Shown: positions 7,496-18,983, numbered from the stretch's first letter. The stretch is 64,000 nt of DNA from Paraperlucidibaca baekdonensis (GCF_003387535.1 NZ_QUNR01000001.1:558001-622000); one strand, 5' to 3'. A program made the numbers and translations. The notes: a model not told the origin generated them from the letters alone.

Positions 7496-8479
7496 TTAGG
7501 CCGTCAGCGCGAGTTCAGCGCAGAGGGCATCGGCGGCGGCTAGGCCACTGTGCAGCGCATCGGCTACGGTGGCGCCCAGGCAGGCATCGCCGGCGTAAAA
7601 CAGACCATTGGCTCCGCGTAAAAAGGCCTCGCCCGCCGCTTGGCTGACCCAGGCATAGCGCCAGCGGTGCGCCTCCAAATACTCAGCCCGCGCCGGAATA
7701 CGCAGGGCTTTCGCAGCGATTTCCATGAGCGCGTGAGCCGCTACCTCTGGGCTGTCTTCGAGATGCTCAGTGCTCCAGTCTGCGCTGGCGTGCAGGGTGT
7801 AGCGCGGAGCTCCCGTGCCTTGCGGCCGGCGATCTTCGCGGATGCACAGGGCTATGCCATCAGCGCGCAGGTCATCGCGGAGAAAGTCACCGGCGTCAAC
7901 GCTTGATGGCTCGCTCGGCACCCAGCGCACGCTCCAGGCCGGCGCATGATGCATTGCTTGCAGGGTTTGGCAGAGGCGATATTGGCTCGGCAGTTTCGAT
8001 AGCAATGCCAGTGCTTGCGGCGGCGGGCAGGTCAGCAGCACTCGGTCAAATGGCCCGCGCCATTCGGCCTGCTCACTAAACTGTAGCCACCACGACTGGC
8101 CATCGTGTTTGAGTGCAATCAGCGTGTGCTGGAAATGACAGGTCAGGCCTTGCGTCCAGCGTTGTGCCAGCGCATTGACAGTCTCGGCGGGCACCAATGA
8201 CGAGCGCAACTCACCGCTTATGTCGGTCAGGCGTAGCGTGCTCGCGCCGAGGCTGAGTGCGCGCTGCAGGCGGGCATCGGTGGGCGAGGCGGGCATAGAA
8301 ATAAACGGTGCGCCATGATTAAACGGGCCCCAATCACTGCGCCGTGAGGCCATGCGGCCACCGGCGCGACGGGCTTTATCAAAGACCGTGCAGACGATGC
8401 CTTGACGTTGCGCTTCGCTGGCGGCCATTAAGCCACTGGCGCCGGCGCCAATAATGGCCAGCGTGGGGGCGTGCTGCAT
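7496..8479 (-). CDS. Renalase-like NAD(P)/FAD-dependent oxidoreductase
   Basis: 327 aa. The N-terminus holds a dinucleotide-binding fold (LAIIGAGASGLMAA, then the acidic end VFDKARRAGGRMASRR), and the C-terminus has the second FAD contact GDACLGATVADALHSG. This is the pattern of renalase/amine-oxidase-like flavoproteins of bacteria. First gene of the operon with the DASH cryptochrome; such flavoproteins are often next to photolyase genes. Start ATG with GAGAG upstream. The substrate is unknown. Confidence 0.85.
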   Translation of the reverse strand: MQHAPTLAIIGAGASGLMAASEAQRQGIVCTVFDKARRAGGRMASRRSDWGPFNHGAPFISMPASPTDARLQRALSLGASTLRLTDISGELRSSLVPAETVNALAQRWTQGLTCHFQHTLIALKHDGQSWWLQFSEQAEWRGPFDRVLLTCPPPQALALLSKLPSQYRLCQTLQAMHHAPAWSVRWVPSEPSSVDAGDFLRDDLRADGIALCIREDRRPQGTGAPRYTLHASADWSTEHLEDSPEVAAHALMEIAAKALRIPARAEYLEAHRWRYAWVSQAAGEAFLRGANGLFYAGDACLGATVADALHSGLAAADALCAELALTA

Positions 8480-8553
8480 GGGGAATCTCTCATCACTAAA
8501 AAAACTCGATAATAATGCGCCTTGTAAGTGCCTTTTTGTACTACACAGAAGAT

Positions 8554-9159
8554 CTACGCAGACACCTTGTCTAAGGCGCGATGCATTAGTGTCATGGCCG
8601 TTTTCGCAATATCTTCAATGGCTTCCGGCGTAAACGCGAGGCCATCGTTGTACATGCGGCAGAGGCCATGCAAGCTCGCCCACGCCACTTGCACCACGCG
8701 CAGGGCCGGCACATTGGTCGGCAGTTCGCCGCGGTTTTGCAACGCTTGCACATGATGGCTAATGGCTCTCACATGCGCGCGCGCCGCCGCCTGAAAGGCT
8801 TCGGCATGGCTATCACGCCACAGAAGGCTGCCAAAGATTAAATCGTAGAGTGCGGGTTCATGGCGGGCGAAACCCACATAGGCCAGTGCAAAACTCTCGG
8901 CGCTGGCATCGTGGGCGATGGCCGCCTGCATGACCACAACAAACTCCGCCATAGCGGCCTCGCCGAGCCCCATCAGCAGCGCATGTTTATTGCGGAAATG
9001 ATGGTAGAGCGCTGGCGTCGAGACACCGAGCTCATCGGCCAGTTGGCGCAGGCTTAGGCCCGACACGCCCTTGGCGCGGATGCGCGCTAGGCCGGCCGCG
9101 ACAATGCTGCGGCGCAGATCGCCATGATGATAGCTAGGCTTGGCTTGTGAGCTTGACAT
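8554..9159 (-). CDS. TetR-family repressor
   Basis: 201 aa. Residues about 15-60 are a TetR HTH domain: GLSLRQLADELGVSTPALYHHFRNKHALL. The C-terminal half fits the WHG-type ligand domain (FARHEPALYDLIFGS...WASLHGLCRMY). The ATG at 9159 is preferred over the in-frame TTG and GTG codons just before it; AGGA lies about 9 bp upstream. It is transcribed away from the reductase gene at 9232, and a perfect 14-bp palindrome (9193-9206) in the shared 72-bp promoter region is its likely operator, so it probably controls that gene and itself. Confidence 0.88.
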   Translation of the reverse strand: MSSSQAKPSYHHGDLRRSIVAAGLARIRAKGVSGLSLRQLADELGVSTPALYHHFRNKHALLMGLGEAAMAEFVVVMQAAIAHDASAESFALAYVGFARHEPALYDLIFGSLLWRDSHAEAFQAAARAHVRAISHHVQALQNRGELPTNVPALRVVQVAWASLHGLCRMYNDGLAFTPEAIEDIAKTAMTLMHRALDKVSA

Positions 9160-9192
9160 CACCAAAAATCCTCGTATCTTAACGGTGTTAAC

Positions 9193-9206
9193 TTTAGCGC
9201 GCTAAA
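9193..9206. promoter_or_regulatory. 14-bp palindrome, likely TetR operator
   Basis: TTTAGCGCGCTAAA is perfectly self-complementary and lies between the divergent tetR and reductase genes. Another 6-bp palindrome GTTAAC abuts it (9187-9192). Position and symmetry fit the operator of the neighbouring repressor. Confidence 0.65.
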
Positions 9207-9216
9207 TGCATTTTGA

Positions 9217-11250
<2,034 letters not shown>

Positions 11251-11278
11251 TCGTTGGCACAACGCCTAGCGAGCAGAA

Positions 11279-11301
11279 CCTGCACAAATCGTGTGTGCAG
11301 G
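11279..11301. terminator. Hairpin after the reductase gene
   Basis: CCTGCACA and its exact complement TGTGCAGG surround a 7-nt loop, 28 bp after the stop codon. No T-run follows, so it may be a weak or Rho-assisted terminator or an mRNA-stabilising stem. Confidence 0.35.
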
Positions 11302-11318
11302 TGCTGCACTGAAACCAG

Positions 11319-11347
11319 TTGACATCACATGTTGTCACTTATATCGT
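11319..11347 (+). promoter_or_regulatory. Sigma-70 promoter of the SDR gene
   Basis: A perfect -35 TTGACA (11319-11324), a 17-bp spacer and TATCGT as -10 (11342-11347) lie 35 bp before the ATG. The segment from the -35 into the spacer is an imperfect dyad (TGACA...TGTCA), which could be a repressor site. Confidence 0.65.
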
Positions 11348-11382
11348 GCCATCCTTCACTGTCACCGTATTAGGGTTGTTCT

Positions 11383-12210
11383 ATGAAAGATTTTAAAAAT
11401 AAAGTGGCCGCCATTACGGGGGCGGGTTCAGGTATGGGCCGCTCATTGGCCGTGCTGCTCGCCGCGCGCGGCTGCCACGTGGCACTCAGCGATATCAACG
11501 AAACAGGCTTGGCTGAGACCGTGAAACTGCTCGATGGCAGCGGCGTGAAAGTTACCTCGCAGCGTCTCGACGTGTCGGAAAAAGCGGCCGTATTTGCTTG
11601 GGCCGATAAAGTCGCCGCCGATCATGGCAAGGTCAATTTGATCTTCAATAACGCGGGCGTGGCCTTGGGCTCGGTGGTCGACGGGGGTGGCTACGACGAT
11701 CTCGAATGGATCATGAACATCAATTTTTGGGGCGTGGTGCACGGCACTAAAGCCTTCTTGCCGTATTTAAAAGACTCGGGCGATGGCCACATCATCAACA
11801 CCAGCAGCTTATTTGGCTTAATGGCCGTGCCCTCGCAAAGCGCCTACAACGCCTCGAAATTTGCTGTGCGCGGCTTTACCGAAGCTTTACGCCAGGAGCT
11901 AGAGCTGCAACAGGTTGGTGTCAGTGCGACGAGCGTGCATCCCGGCGGCATTAAAACCAATATTGCCAAAGCCGCACGCATGGATGATTCGGTGACAAAA
12001 ATCGGCATGAGCCCCAATAGCTCGGCGAAATTCGAGAAGCTATTTCGCACCACCGCCGATGACGCCGCTGCGCAAATGATCCGCGCTGTCGAAAAAAATC
12101 AGCGTCGTTTGCTAATCGGCAATGACGCGAAAGCCATGGACTTGATGGTTCGCCTGTTCCCATCGGCGTATCAAAAGCTCGTCTCGATGAGCTCGAAAAA
12201 GCTCGGCTAA
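11383..12210 (+). CDS. Short-chain dehydrogenase/reductase
   Basis: 275 aa classical SDR: TGAGSGMGR for the cofactor, NNAG, the Ser of the SSLFG segment (INTSSLFGLM) and YNASK as catalytic Tyr/Lys. Asp after the second strand (LSDIN) suggests NAD(H) rather than NADP(H). The C-terminal region ends with a longer tail than minimal SDRs, as in acyl/steroid-type bacterial SDRs of the acetoin-reductase-like kind. It has its own promoter and ends in a strong terminator shared with rpoD. The substrate cannot be told; the neighbouring dienoyl-CoA-reductase-like enzyme hints at lipid substrates. Confidence 0.85.
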   Translation: MKDFKNKVAAITGAGSGMGRSLAVLLAARGCHVALSDINETGLAETVKLLDGSGVKVTSQRLDVSEKAAVFAWADKVAADHGKVNLIFNNAGVALGSVVDGGGYDDLEWIMNINFWGVVHGTKAFLPYLKDSGDGHIINTSSLFGLMAVPSQSAYNASKFAVRGFTEALRQELELQQVGVSATSVHPGGIKTNIAKAARMDDSVTKIGMSPNSSAKFEKLFRTTADDAAAQMIRAVEKNQRRLLIGNDAKAMDLMVRLFPSAYQKLVSMSSKKLG

Positions 12211-12225
12211 GCGTTTTCGTGTCAT

Positions 12226-12257
12226 AAAAAAACCGGCCTTAGTGGCCGGTTTTTTTA
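12226..12257. terminator. Bidirectional terminator between SDR gene and rpoD
   Basis: An 8-bp GC-rich stem AACCGGCC/GGCCGGTT with a 5-nt loop is flanked by A-run and T-run, so it works on both strands. It ends the + strand SDR transcript and the - strand rpsU-yqeY-dnaG-rpoD transcript. Confidence 0.9.
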
Positions 12258-12266
12258 TGTCCTACA

Positions 12267-14249
12267 TTACTCAGTATCGAGGAATGAGCGCAGATGCTCT
12301 GAGCGCGTGGGGTGGCGTAATTTACGCAACGCCTTCGCCTCAATCTGACGAATCCGCTCACGCGTCACATCAAACTGTTTGCCGACTTCTTCCAGTGTGT
12401 GGTCGGTATTCATGTCGATACCAAAACGCATACGCAGCACTTTCGCTTCACGCGGCGTGAGGTTTTCCAGCACCTCACGCGTTGCCTCGCGCAGACCTTC
12501 AGAGGTGGCTGAATCAATCGGTGAGGTCATCAATGTGTCCTCAATGAAGTCGCCTAAATGGCTGTCTTCATCATCACCAATCGGCGTTTCCATGGAGATC
12601 GGTTCTTTGGCGATTTTCAACACCTTGCGGACTTTATCCTCTGGCATCTCTAAGCGCTCACCGAGCTCTTCCGGCGTGGGCTCGCGCCCCATTTCTTGCA
12701 GCATCTGACGCGACACACGGTTGAGCTTGTTGATGGTCTCAATCATGTGCACGGGGATACGAATGGTGCGCGCTTGGTCGGCAATCGAGCGAGTGATGGC
12801 CTGACGAATCCACCACGTGGCATAGGTCGAAAATTTGAAGCCGCGACGGTATTCGAACTTATCGACGGCTTTCATCAGGCCAATATTGCCCTCTTGGATG
12901 AGGTCCAAGAATTGCAAACCGCGGTTGGTGTACTTTTTGGCAATCGAGATCACCAAGCGCAGGTTGGCTTCAACCATTTCTTTCTTGGCGCGACGAGCTT
13001 TCGCCTCACCGACGCTCATGCGGCGGCTGATGGCCTTGATCTCGGCAATGCTCAAGCCGCCATGATTTTCGCTGACTTCAAGCAGGCGTTCTTGCGCACG
13101 AATAATATCTTCACGCTGCGCCTCCAGCGCTTTCGCCACCGACTTGCGCTTAGCAATGACGGTGTCGAGCCAGCCCAGGTCAATTTCATTGCCGGGGAAG
13201 TCAGCCAGAAAGTGGCCACGATCTAGGCGCGCACGGCGCACGCAAGACACCATCACCAGGCGCTCTTGTGCGCGAATGATGCCGATATTGTGGCGGATAT
13301 GCTCAGCAATGCTGTCATAGACGCGTGGCGTCAACTTAAACATCATGAACTGGTTGGCGAGCTCTTCGATATTGCTCTGCCAGGCCTTGGAGTCACGGCC
13401 GCCGCGCTCCTCGGAGCTTTCGGTTTTTTTCAGCTGTTTGCGCAATGCCTCGACGCGGGCATTGAGCTTCTCCATGTCGATGCCGCCATCGTTATCATCG
13501 CTGCTGTCGTCATCGGAGTCGTCATCAGAGTCGTCGTCGGAATCATCGGCTTTCGCGTCTTTACCGCCTTTGGCATCTTTCGCGTCTTTGGCTTTTTTGC
13601 TCGCCAAGGCCGCCAGTGCAGCGCTGTCATCGACTTCTTTCGGTGCGCTGGCGCCGTCATCATCGGGGTCTAAAAAGCCCGACACAACGTCATTAACGCG
13701 GCGCTCGCCGGCATCAACGGCATCGAATTCATCGACCAATAATTCCACCGCACGCGGCCAGTAAGCCATGGCATGCAGCACGTCACGAATGCCGTCTTCA
13801 ATGCGTTTGGCAATGGCAATTTCGCCCTCGCGAGTGAGCAACTCAACGGTGCCCATTTCACGCATATACATGCGCACGGGGTCGGTGGTGCGGCCGGGTT
13901 CGTTTTCCACAGAGGCCAAAACGGCGGCGGCTTCTTCAGCAGCGAGATCATCGTCGCTGGCCTCCGGTGTTTCCTCGCGCATTAGGTCATCGGCGGCAGG
14001 CGCGCGCTCGTGGACCGGAATGCCCAAGTCATTGAGCATCTGAATGATGTCTTCGATCTGCTCACTTTCGGTGACAGATTCGGGCAGATGGTCATTGACC
14101 TCGCCGTAGGTCAGGTAGCCTTGTTCTTTGCCGCGCGCAATGAGCTCGGCCAGCAACGAGTTACGTTTCGCCTTGTCCATCGGCTTCTCGTCGGGGGTCT
14201 CGGCATCGAGCTGAGATGATTCTGGCGTGTTCGGCTTTCTGGTGCTCAT
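12267..14249 (-). CDS. rpoD: RNA polymerase sigma factor RpoD (sigma-70)
   Basis: 660 aa, the primary sigma factor. Region 1.1 is at the N-terminus; region 1.2 holds [11 protein letters not shown]; regions 2.3-2.4 read [17 protein letters not shown]; region 4.2 holds the [23 protein letters not shown]. Between regions 1.2 and 2 is the long non-conserved insert of proteobacterial RpoD, here with a very acidic Asp/Ser run (about 13490-13550) next to Lys/Ala-rich [13 protein letters not shown]. Last gene of the macromolecular synthesis operon after dnaG (80 bp gap). Confidence 0.98.
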   Translation of the reverse strand: MSTRKPNTPESSQLDAETPDEKPMDKAKRNSLLAELIARGKEQGYLTYGEVNDHLPESVTESEQIEDIIQMLNDLGIPVHERAPAADDLMREETPEASDDDLAAEEAAAVLASVENEPGRTTDPVRMYMREMGTVELLTREGEIAIAKRIEDGIRDVLHAMAYWPRAVELLVDEFDAVDAGERRVNDVVSGFLDPDDDGASAPKEVDDSAALAALASKKAKDAKDAKGGKDAKADDSDDDSDDDSDDDSSDDNDGGIDMEKLNARVEALRKQLKKTESSEERGGRDSKAWQSNIEELANQFMMFKLTPRVYDSIAEHIRHNIGIIRAQERLVMVSCVRRARLDRGHFLADFPGNEIDLGWLDTVIAKRKSVAKALEAQREDIIRAQERLLEVSENHGGLSIAEIKAISRRMSVGEAKARRAKKEMVEANLRLVISIAKKYTNRGLQFLDLIQEGNIGLMKAVDKFEYRRGFKFSTYATWWIRQAITRSIADQARTIRIPVHMIETINKLNRVSRQMLQEMGREPTPEELGERLEMPEDKVRKVLKIAKEPISMETPIGDDEDSHLGDFIEDTLMTSPIDSATSEGLREATREVLENLTPREAKVLRMRFGIDMNTDHTLEEVGKQFDVTRERIRQIEAKALRKLRHPTRSEHLRSFLDTE

Positions 14250-14329
14250 GTGGCCCCTCGCGCAACGGCTGCAAAATAAGAGCGGGATTATATGCTGTGA
14301 ATGGGGTGCTTGTCAGCTGCACTGCATAG

Positions 14330-16309
14330 TCAGCTAGTCGGTGCTTGCGGCATTTGCTGCATCCACGCCGCCAACTCGCGTTTGGCCTGTGTTAGCGCGG
14401 CTAAGTTTTCGCCACTGGGGCTGTCATTGAGCGCAGCTACGGCCTGCGTGATGCGCTGCTCCAGCAAGCGACTTTGCAGGCGATGACCAAGCGCGGCGGC
14501 CTCCATGGCATTATCGGCATCGGGCAGTAGGCTGTCGGCGGCGGCAATAGCCGCCAGCGCTTCGCCTTCTGGGCGACCATGCCAGCTCCCCAATAACGCC
14601 GCTAGCGAGCGCTCAGGGGCATCGCGTAATGCCTGTGCCAGTGTGCATAGCAATGGCGTTTCCGGATCATTTAGGCTGTCCAGCATCTGCTCCGACCAGT
14701 GTTGAGCGTGTTCGGGCTCGCGCAGCAATAAGCGAATGGCCTGCGCCGATAACGAACGCAAACTGGCACGCTTGGGCGCGGCGTGGCGCGCTGGCCGTGG
14801 TGCCGCAGTCGGCTTAACAGGGGCGGATGGTGCGTGATCACCGAGGCTCGCGTAGTAGGCCTCATCCATTGCCTCGCGCTCATCATCGGCCTGCCATTGC
14901 ATAGCTTCCATGGGCTCGATGGCTTGTGCCGATTGCGTGGCCACAGCTAGTGCCGCCTCCGCTGCGGCCTGCTCACGTGCTTGTGTTTGCGTGGCGTGCT
15001 TATCAATCAGCTGCGCCAGCTGTTTGTCGAGGACCACCACGGTGAGCTGGGTGAGCTCGCTTAAGCGCTGCAATAGTAGCGTGCGAAACAGCGTCTCCGG
15101 CATAGTCGCCAGCAGCGGCAGCGCTAGCGTCGCTAGCTGCGTGCGGCCCTCAATGGATGCGAGGTTGAGCGCCTCACCCAAGTGCTTAAAAAGCTGATCG
15201 GCCAATGGCACGGCGTCGGCATCTAAGCGCGCGCGAAATAGGGCGGTGCCTTCGCGCCGCACGAGGCTGTCAGGGTCTTCGCCATCGGGCAGAAACAGAA
15301 ACTTTGCGCTCACGCCATCGCGCAGCGCGGGCAGCGCGTTTTCAAGCGCGCGCCAGGCGGCACGGCGGCCGGCACTGTCGCCATCGAAGCAAAAAATCAC
15401 CTCGGGCACAACGCGAAATAAGCGCTCCACGTGGCTGGTGCTGGTGGCGGTACCGAGCGTGGCTACGGCCTCTGGAATGCCAGCCTGCGCGAGCGCGACG
15501 ACATCCATATAGCCCTCGACCACCAATAAACGCGTGAGCTTGCCGGACTGGCGCGCCTCATACAGTCCATAGAGTTCCTGGCCTTTATGAAAGACTGGCG
15601 ATTCAGGCGAGTTCAGGTATTTCGGCTTGTCATCGTTGAGTACGCGACCGCCAAAGGCGATAACGCGGCCGCGAAAATCCCGGATAGGGAAGATCACGCG
15701 GTCACGCAGCGCATCGTAGTGCGAGCTGCGTTGCGGGTTAAAAATGACTAAGCCGGCTTGCAGCAGCAGCTCGCGCAACGCCGGCTCATCGCCGAGGGCA
15801 TTGAGCAGGTTGTCCCAGCCTGGCGGCGCGTAGCCAATGCGAAATTGTTTGGCGATAGCACCGCTGACGCCGCGACCCTTGAGGTAGTTCACCGCGCGAG
15901 CTTTTTGCGGCGCGCCACGTAATTGCTGCTCAAAAAAGCCGGCGGCGCGCTCAAGGGCATCAAATAAAGGCTGCTGTGAAGGCTTTTGCGGCGCGGAGCC
16001 ATCGCGGGTTTCTGGCAGGCTCATGCCAGCTGCACCAGCGAGTTGGCGCAGGCCATCGATAAAATCGAGCCGATCGTGTTCCATCAGGAAGCTTAAGGCG
16101 TTGCCGGTCGCGCCACAGCCGAAGCAGTAGTAAAACTGCTTTTCGCGATTGACCGTAAACGACGGCGATTTTTCCTGATGAAATGGGCAGCAGGCCGAGT
16201 AGTTTTTGCCGGCGCGTTTGAGTTTGACGCGCGCATCAATCAGGTCAACGACATCGGTGCGCAGCAGCACTTCATCGATAAATGATTGGGGAATACGACC
16301 AGCGGCCAT
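14330..16309 (-). CDS. dnaG: DNA primase DnaG
   Basis: 659 aa, makes RNA primers for DNA replication. The CHC2 zinc-binding domain has C41, H44, C62 and C65 (CPFHQEKSPSF...YYCFGCG); the TOPRIM catalytic core follows (VVEGYMDVVAL, then FCFDGDSAGRRAA); the C-terminal third would contact DnaB helicase and has an Ala-rich linker before it. Located between yqeY and rpoD, as in Pseudomonas. Length is somewhat above the E. coli protein because of the linker. Confidence 0.97.
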   Translation of the reverse strand: MAAGRIPQSFIDEVLLRTDVVDLIDARVKLKRAGKNYSACCPFHQEKSPSFTVNREKQFYYCFGCGATGNALSFLMEHDRLDFIDGLRQLAGAAGMSLPETRDGSAPQKPSQQPLFDALERAAGFFEQQLRGAPQKARAVNYLKGRGVSGAIAKQFRIGYAPPGWDNLLNALGDEPALRELLLQAGLVIFNPQRSSHYDALRDRVIFPIRDFRGRVIAFGGRVLNDDKPKYLNSPESPVFHKGQELYGLYEARQSGKLTRLLVVEGYMDVVALAQAGIPEAVATLGTATSTSHVERLFRVVPEVIFCFDGDSAGRRAAWRALENALPALRDGVSAKFLFLPDGEDPDSLVRREGTALFRARLDADAVPLADQLFKHLGEALNLASIEGRTQLATLALPLLATMPETLFRTLLLQRLSELTQLTVVVLDKQLAQLIDKHATQTQAREQAAAEAALAVATQSAQAIEPMEAMQWQADDEREAMDEAYYASLGDHAPSAPVKPTAAPRPARHAAPKRASLRSLSAQAIRLLLREPEHAQHWSEQMLDSLNDPETPLLCTLAQALRDAPERSLAALLGSWHGRPEGEALAAIAAADSLLPDADNAMEAAALGHRLQSRLLEQRITQAVAALNDSPSGENLAALTQAKRELAAWMQQMPQAPTS

Positions 16310-16416
16310 GCGGGCAAATGCTCAAGCTGAGAAAAGAGGTTGAGTGTGCGACAGCGCGCTCACTAGCGCAATTGGCGTTGATGCTGTGCGCTAAACGCGA
16401 GTGTCATGCCCCAGAT

Positions 16417-16866
16417 TTAGGCTGATAAACGCGCCTTAACTTGTTGCGACAGCGCACCAACATCGGCCCGACCGGCAACCATGGGGCGTAACAAGTTCAT
16501 GACTTTGCCCATGTCTTTCGGGCTTGTTGCGCCCGCCTCAGCAATGGCGGCTGAGATCAACGACAGCAATTCATCATCGCTCAATGGGGCGGGTAAAAAT
16601 TCCTGCAAGACAAGAATTTCCGCTTGTTCACGCTCAGCGAGTTCAGCGCGACCACCCTCAGCAAATGCAGTAGCTGATTCTCGGCGCTGCTTGACGAGCT
16701 TTTCCATCACCGCTAATGAGCGGGCTTCATCGAGCTCAATGCGCTCATCGACTTCAATTTGCTTAAACGCCGCGAGTGCAGTGCGGATCACCAATAGGCG
16801 ATCTTTTTGCTGGGCACGCATGGCGTCTTTCATAGCATCTGTTAGACGAACTTTTAGTGCAGGCAT
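16417..16866 (-). CDS. yqeY: GatB/YqeY domain protein
   Basis: 149 aa. The sequence LKVRLTDAMKDAMRAQQKDRLLVIRTALAAFKQIE opens the YqeY family, whose fold equals the tRNA-binding tail of GatB amidotransferase. The end (DMGKVMNLLRPMVAGRADVGALSQQVKARL) is the conserved tail. Function in the cell is not well known; a link to tRNA-dependent amidation is likely. It lies between rpsU and dnaG, as in many gammaproteobacteria. Confidence 0.93.
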   Translation of the reverse strand: MPALKVRLTDAMKDAMRAQQKDRLLVIRTALAAFKQIEVDERIELDEARSLAVMEKLVKQRRESATAFAEGGRAELAEREQAEILVLQEFLPAPLSDDELLSLISAAIAEAGATSPKDMGKVMNLLRPMVAGRADVGALSQQVKARLSA

Positions 16867-16943
16867 GGCAAATGAGCTCTGGCAGCGGGTGAAGGCTGAA
16901 GCGATAAGATCAACTGGCGCGGGTGAGGCACAGCATTGTGGTA

Positions 16944-16968
16944 CGCGAGCGAAAAAGAAGCGCTCGCG
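16944..16968 (-). ncRNA. Hairpin between rpsU and yqeY, possible processing or attenuation site
   Basis: An exact 8-bp inverted repeat (CGCGAGCG/CGCTCGCG) with a 9-nt loop that is T-rich on the minus strand, 13 bp after the rpsU stop codon. No T-run follows, so it is not a standard terminator. In E. coli a partial terminator and processing sites set the high rpsU to low dnaG ratio in this operon; this hairpin is placed to do the same. Confidence 0.45.
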
Positions 16969-16981
16969 AGACCCACAAGAC

Positions 16982-17197
16982 TTAGTACAGGCGTTTGGTT
17001 TTCACCGCTTCGCGTTGCACTTTTTTCGCGTGACGCTTCACCGCAGCAGCGGCTTTGCGCTTACGCTCTTGCGTGGGCTTTTCGAAGAAATCGCGCTTGC
17101 GCACGTCAGCCAAAACACCCGCTTTTTCGCATGAACGCTTGAAACGACGCAGTGCGACGTCAAACGGTTCGCCTTCTTTCACTTTAACGTTGGGCAT
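16982..17197 (-). CDS. rpsU: 30S ribosomal protein bS21
   Basis: 71 aa, the standard length. [20 protein letters not shown] and the basic tail [15 protein letters not shown] are diagnostic. First gene of rpsU-yqeY-dnaG-rpoD, divergent from tsaD, with which it shares a 133-bp promoter region. Confidence 0.98.
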   Translation of the reverse strand: MPNVKVKEGEPFDVALRRFKRSCEKAGVLADVRKRDFFEKPTQERKRKAAAAVKRHAKKVQREAVKTKRLY

Positions 17198-17330
17198 GAA
17201 TGCTCACCTGATACAAAAATTCGGAACGCCATCGGGGGCGTGGGGCGCGGATTTTAGCCAGATTCATCTGGAATGGCAAACACCCTGTGTAGAGCGCTAC
17301 ACTTCGCGCCTGAAATTTCGGAGAAATAGC

Positions 17331-18353
17331 ATGCGCGTGCTGGGTATTGAGACCTCGTGTGATGAAACCGGCGTGGCCATTTATGACGATGCGCCGGGCG
17401 CGGGATTGCTCGCGCATCGCTTACACAGCCAAATTGCTATGCACATCGATTATGGCGGCGTGGTGCCAGAGCTGGCTTCGCGCGATCATATTCGCCGACT
17501 CGTGCCGCTCGTGCGCGACATGATGACCGAGGCCGATATCAGCGCCAACAGCATCGATGGCATTGCCTATACCGCCGGCCCAGGCTTGGCCGGTGCGCTG
17601 CTCACCGGCGCACTGATGGCGCGCTCCCTGGCCTATGCCTGGGGTGTGCCGGCCATCGGCGTGCATCATATGGAGGGGCATTTGCTCGCGCCTTTGCTTG
17701 AGCCGGAGCCGCCAGCGTTTCCGTTTGTGGCGCTGCTGGTATCCGGCGGTCATACGCAGCTTATGCGTGTCGATGGCATTGGCCGCTACGAGCTACTCGG
17801 CGAATCCATCGACGATGCTGCTGGCGAGGCCTTCGATAAAGTCGCGAAAATGCTTGGCCTTGATTACCCCGGCGGGCCATCGGTAGCGCGCCTCGCACTC
17901 ACCGGCCGCGATGATGCCTTTAAGTTTCCCCGCCCCATGCTCGACCGACCGGGCTTGGATTTCTCATTTAGTGGCTTAAAAACTGCCGTGCTCACGGCAC
18001 GTAATCAAACCCCTGATTCGCCCACGAAAGTCGCTGATATTTGCGCGAGTTTTGAGGCCGCAGCGGTCGATACACTGATTCGTAAATGCCTGCGCGCGCT
18101 GGAGCAAACTGGCTTAAAGCGCTTGGTGTTGGCGGGTGGCGTCAGCGCAAATAAGCGTCTGCGTGCTGATTTGGGCGTGGCACTCAAGCGTATCGGTGGG
18201 CAAGCGTTTTATCCCGCGCCGGCATTTTGCACCGATAACGGCGCGATGATCGCCTTCGCTGGTGCACAGCGTTTGCGCGCCGGTGAACATCAAGACTTAA
18301 GCGTGAGTGTGCGGGCGCGCTGGCCAATGACGGAGTTAGCGGCGGTGCCGTAA
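17331..18353 (+). CDS. tsaD: tRNA N6-adenosine threonylcarbamoyltransferase TsaD
   Basis: 340 aa, catalytic subunit for the t6A37 modification of ANN-decoding tRNAs, which should include the Ile2 tRNA in this window. ASKHA fold; the metal-binding HMEGH (H113, H117) and the end ADLGVAL...CTDNGAMIA are in place. ATG at 17331 ([14 protein letters not shown]) was chosen over an upstream in-frame codon because GGAG lies 8 bp before it and the family starts here. Confidence 0.97.
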   Translation: MRVLGIETSCDETGVAIYDDAPGAGLLAHRLHSQIAMHIDYGGVVPELASRDHIRRLVPLVRDMMTEADISANSIDGIAYTAGPGLAGALLTGALMARSLAYAWGVPAIGVHHMEGHLLAPLLEPEPPAFPFVALLVSGGHTQLMRVDGIGRYELLGESIDDAAGEAFDKVAKMLGLDYPGGPSVARLALTGRDDAFKFPRPMLDRPGLDFSFSGLKTAVLTARNQTPDSPTKVADICASFEAAAVDTLIRKCLRALEQTGLKRLVLAGGVSANKRLRADLGVALKRIGGQAFYPAPAFCTDNGAMIAFAGAQRLRAGEHQDLSVSVRARWPMTELAAVP

Positions 18354-18383
18354 GCGCGCTGCTAGGCGCTCAGCGGTTTGCTG

Positions 18384-18983
18384 CTATTTAAAGCGCCGCT
18401 CATTGCCCTCGATTAAGGCTTTGATATTGGCCTTGTGGCGCGCCAATAGCAGCGCGCTCATGCCAAACACGCCTAGCATGGCGTCGGGCATATACAGGTA
18501 CGTGATGATGGGCGCGGCGATGAACGCGATGATGGCGCCGACCGATGAGATGCGCGTGAAAATAAAGGCGCTAATCCATAACGCCGAGACCAGCAGACCA
18601 ATTTGCGGCGACAGCGCAATTAGCACGCCCAACGCCGTGGCCACACCTTTGCCGCCTTCGAAGCGGAAGAATATCGGGTAGAGGTGCCCCATAAACGCCA
18701 AGAAGCCGATGGCGCTAATCAGCATGATATCGAAGCCAGCGTAGCGCGCCACGAGCACGGGGATAACGCCTTTGAGCAGGTCGCCGGCGAGCGTGATGCC
18801 GGCAGCTTTTTTGCCGCCGATGCGCATCACATTAGTCGTGCCGGGGTTGCGTGAGCCATCGCTGCGAGGGTCGGGCAGGCCCATCACGCGGCAAACAATA
18901 ATGGCGGTCGAAACAGAACCGGCCAGATAGGCTAGAATCAGCGCCGCAATTGCCGTGACATCGGCGATAGCTTCAGGGCTCAT
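18384..18983 (-). CDS. plsY: Glycerol-3-phosphate acyltransferase PlsY
   Basis: 199 aa inner-membrane protein with about five hydrophobic segments. It transfers acyl from acyl-phosphate to glycerol-3-phosphate, the first step of phospholipid synthesis. Motifs: SRNPGTTNVMRIGGKKAA (motif 1) and RFEGGKGVATALG (motif 2). Convergent with tsaD (30-bp gap) and divergent from folB. Confidence 0.96.
   Translation of the reverse strand: MSPEAIADVTAIAALILAYLAGSVSTAIIVCRVMGLPDPRSDGSRNPGTTNVMRIGGKKAAGITLAGDLLKGVIPVLVARYAGFDIMLISAIGFLAFMGHLYPIFFRFEGGKGVATALGVLIALSPQIGLLVSALWISAFIFTRISSVGAIIAFIAAPIITYLYMPDAMLGVFGMSALLLARHKANIKALIEGNERRFK

Noticed and set aside
16481-17134. 217-codon plus-strand frame opposite yqeY and rpsU
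   Set aside because: Both genes on the other strand are certain; the frame spans their intergenic hairpin and shows no family motif.
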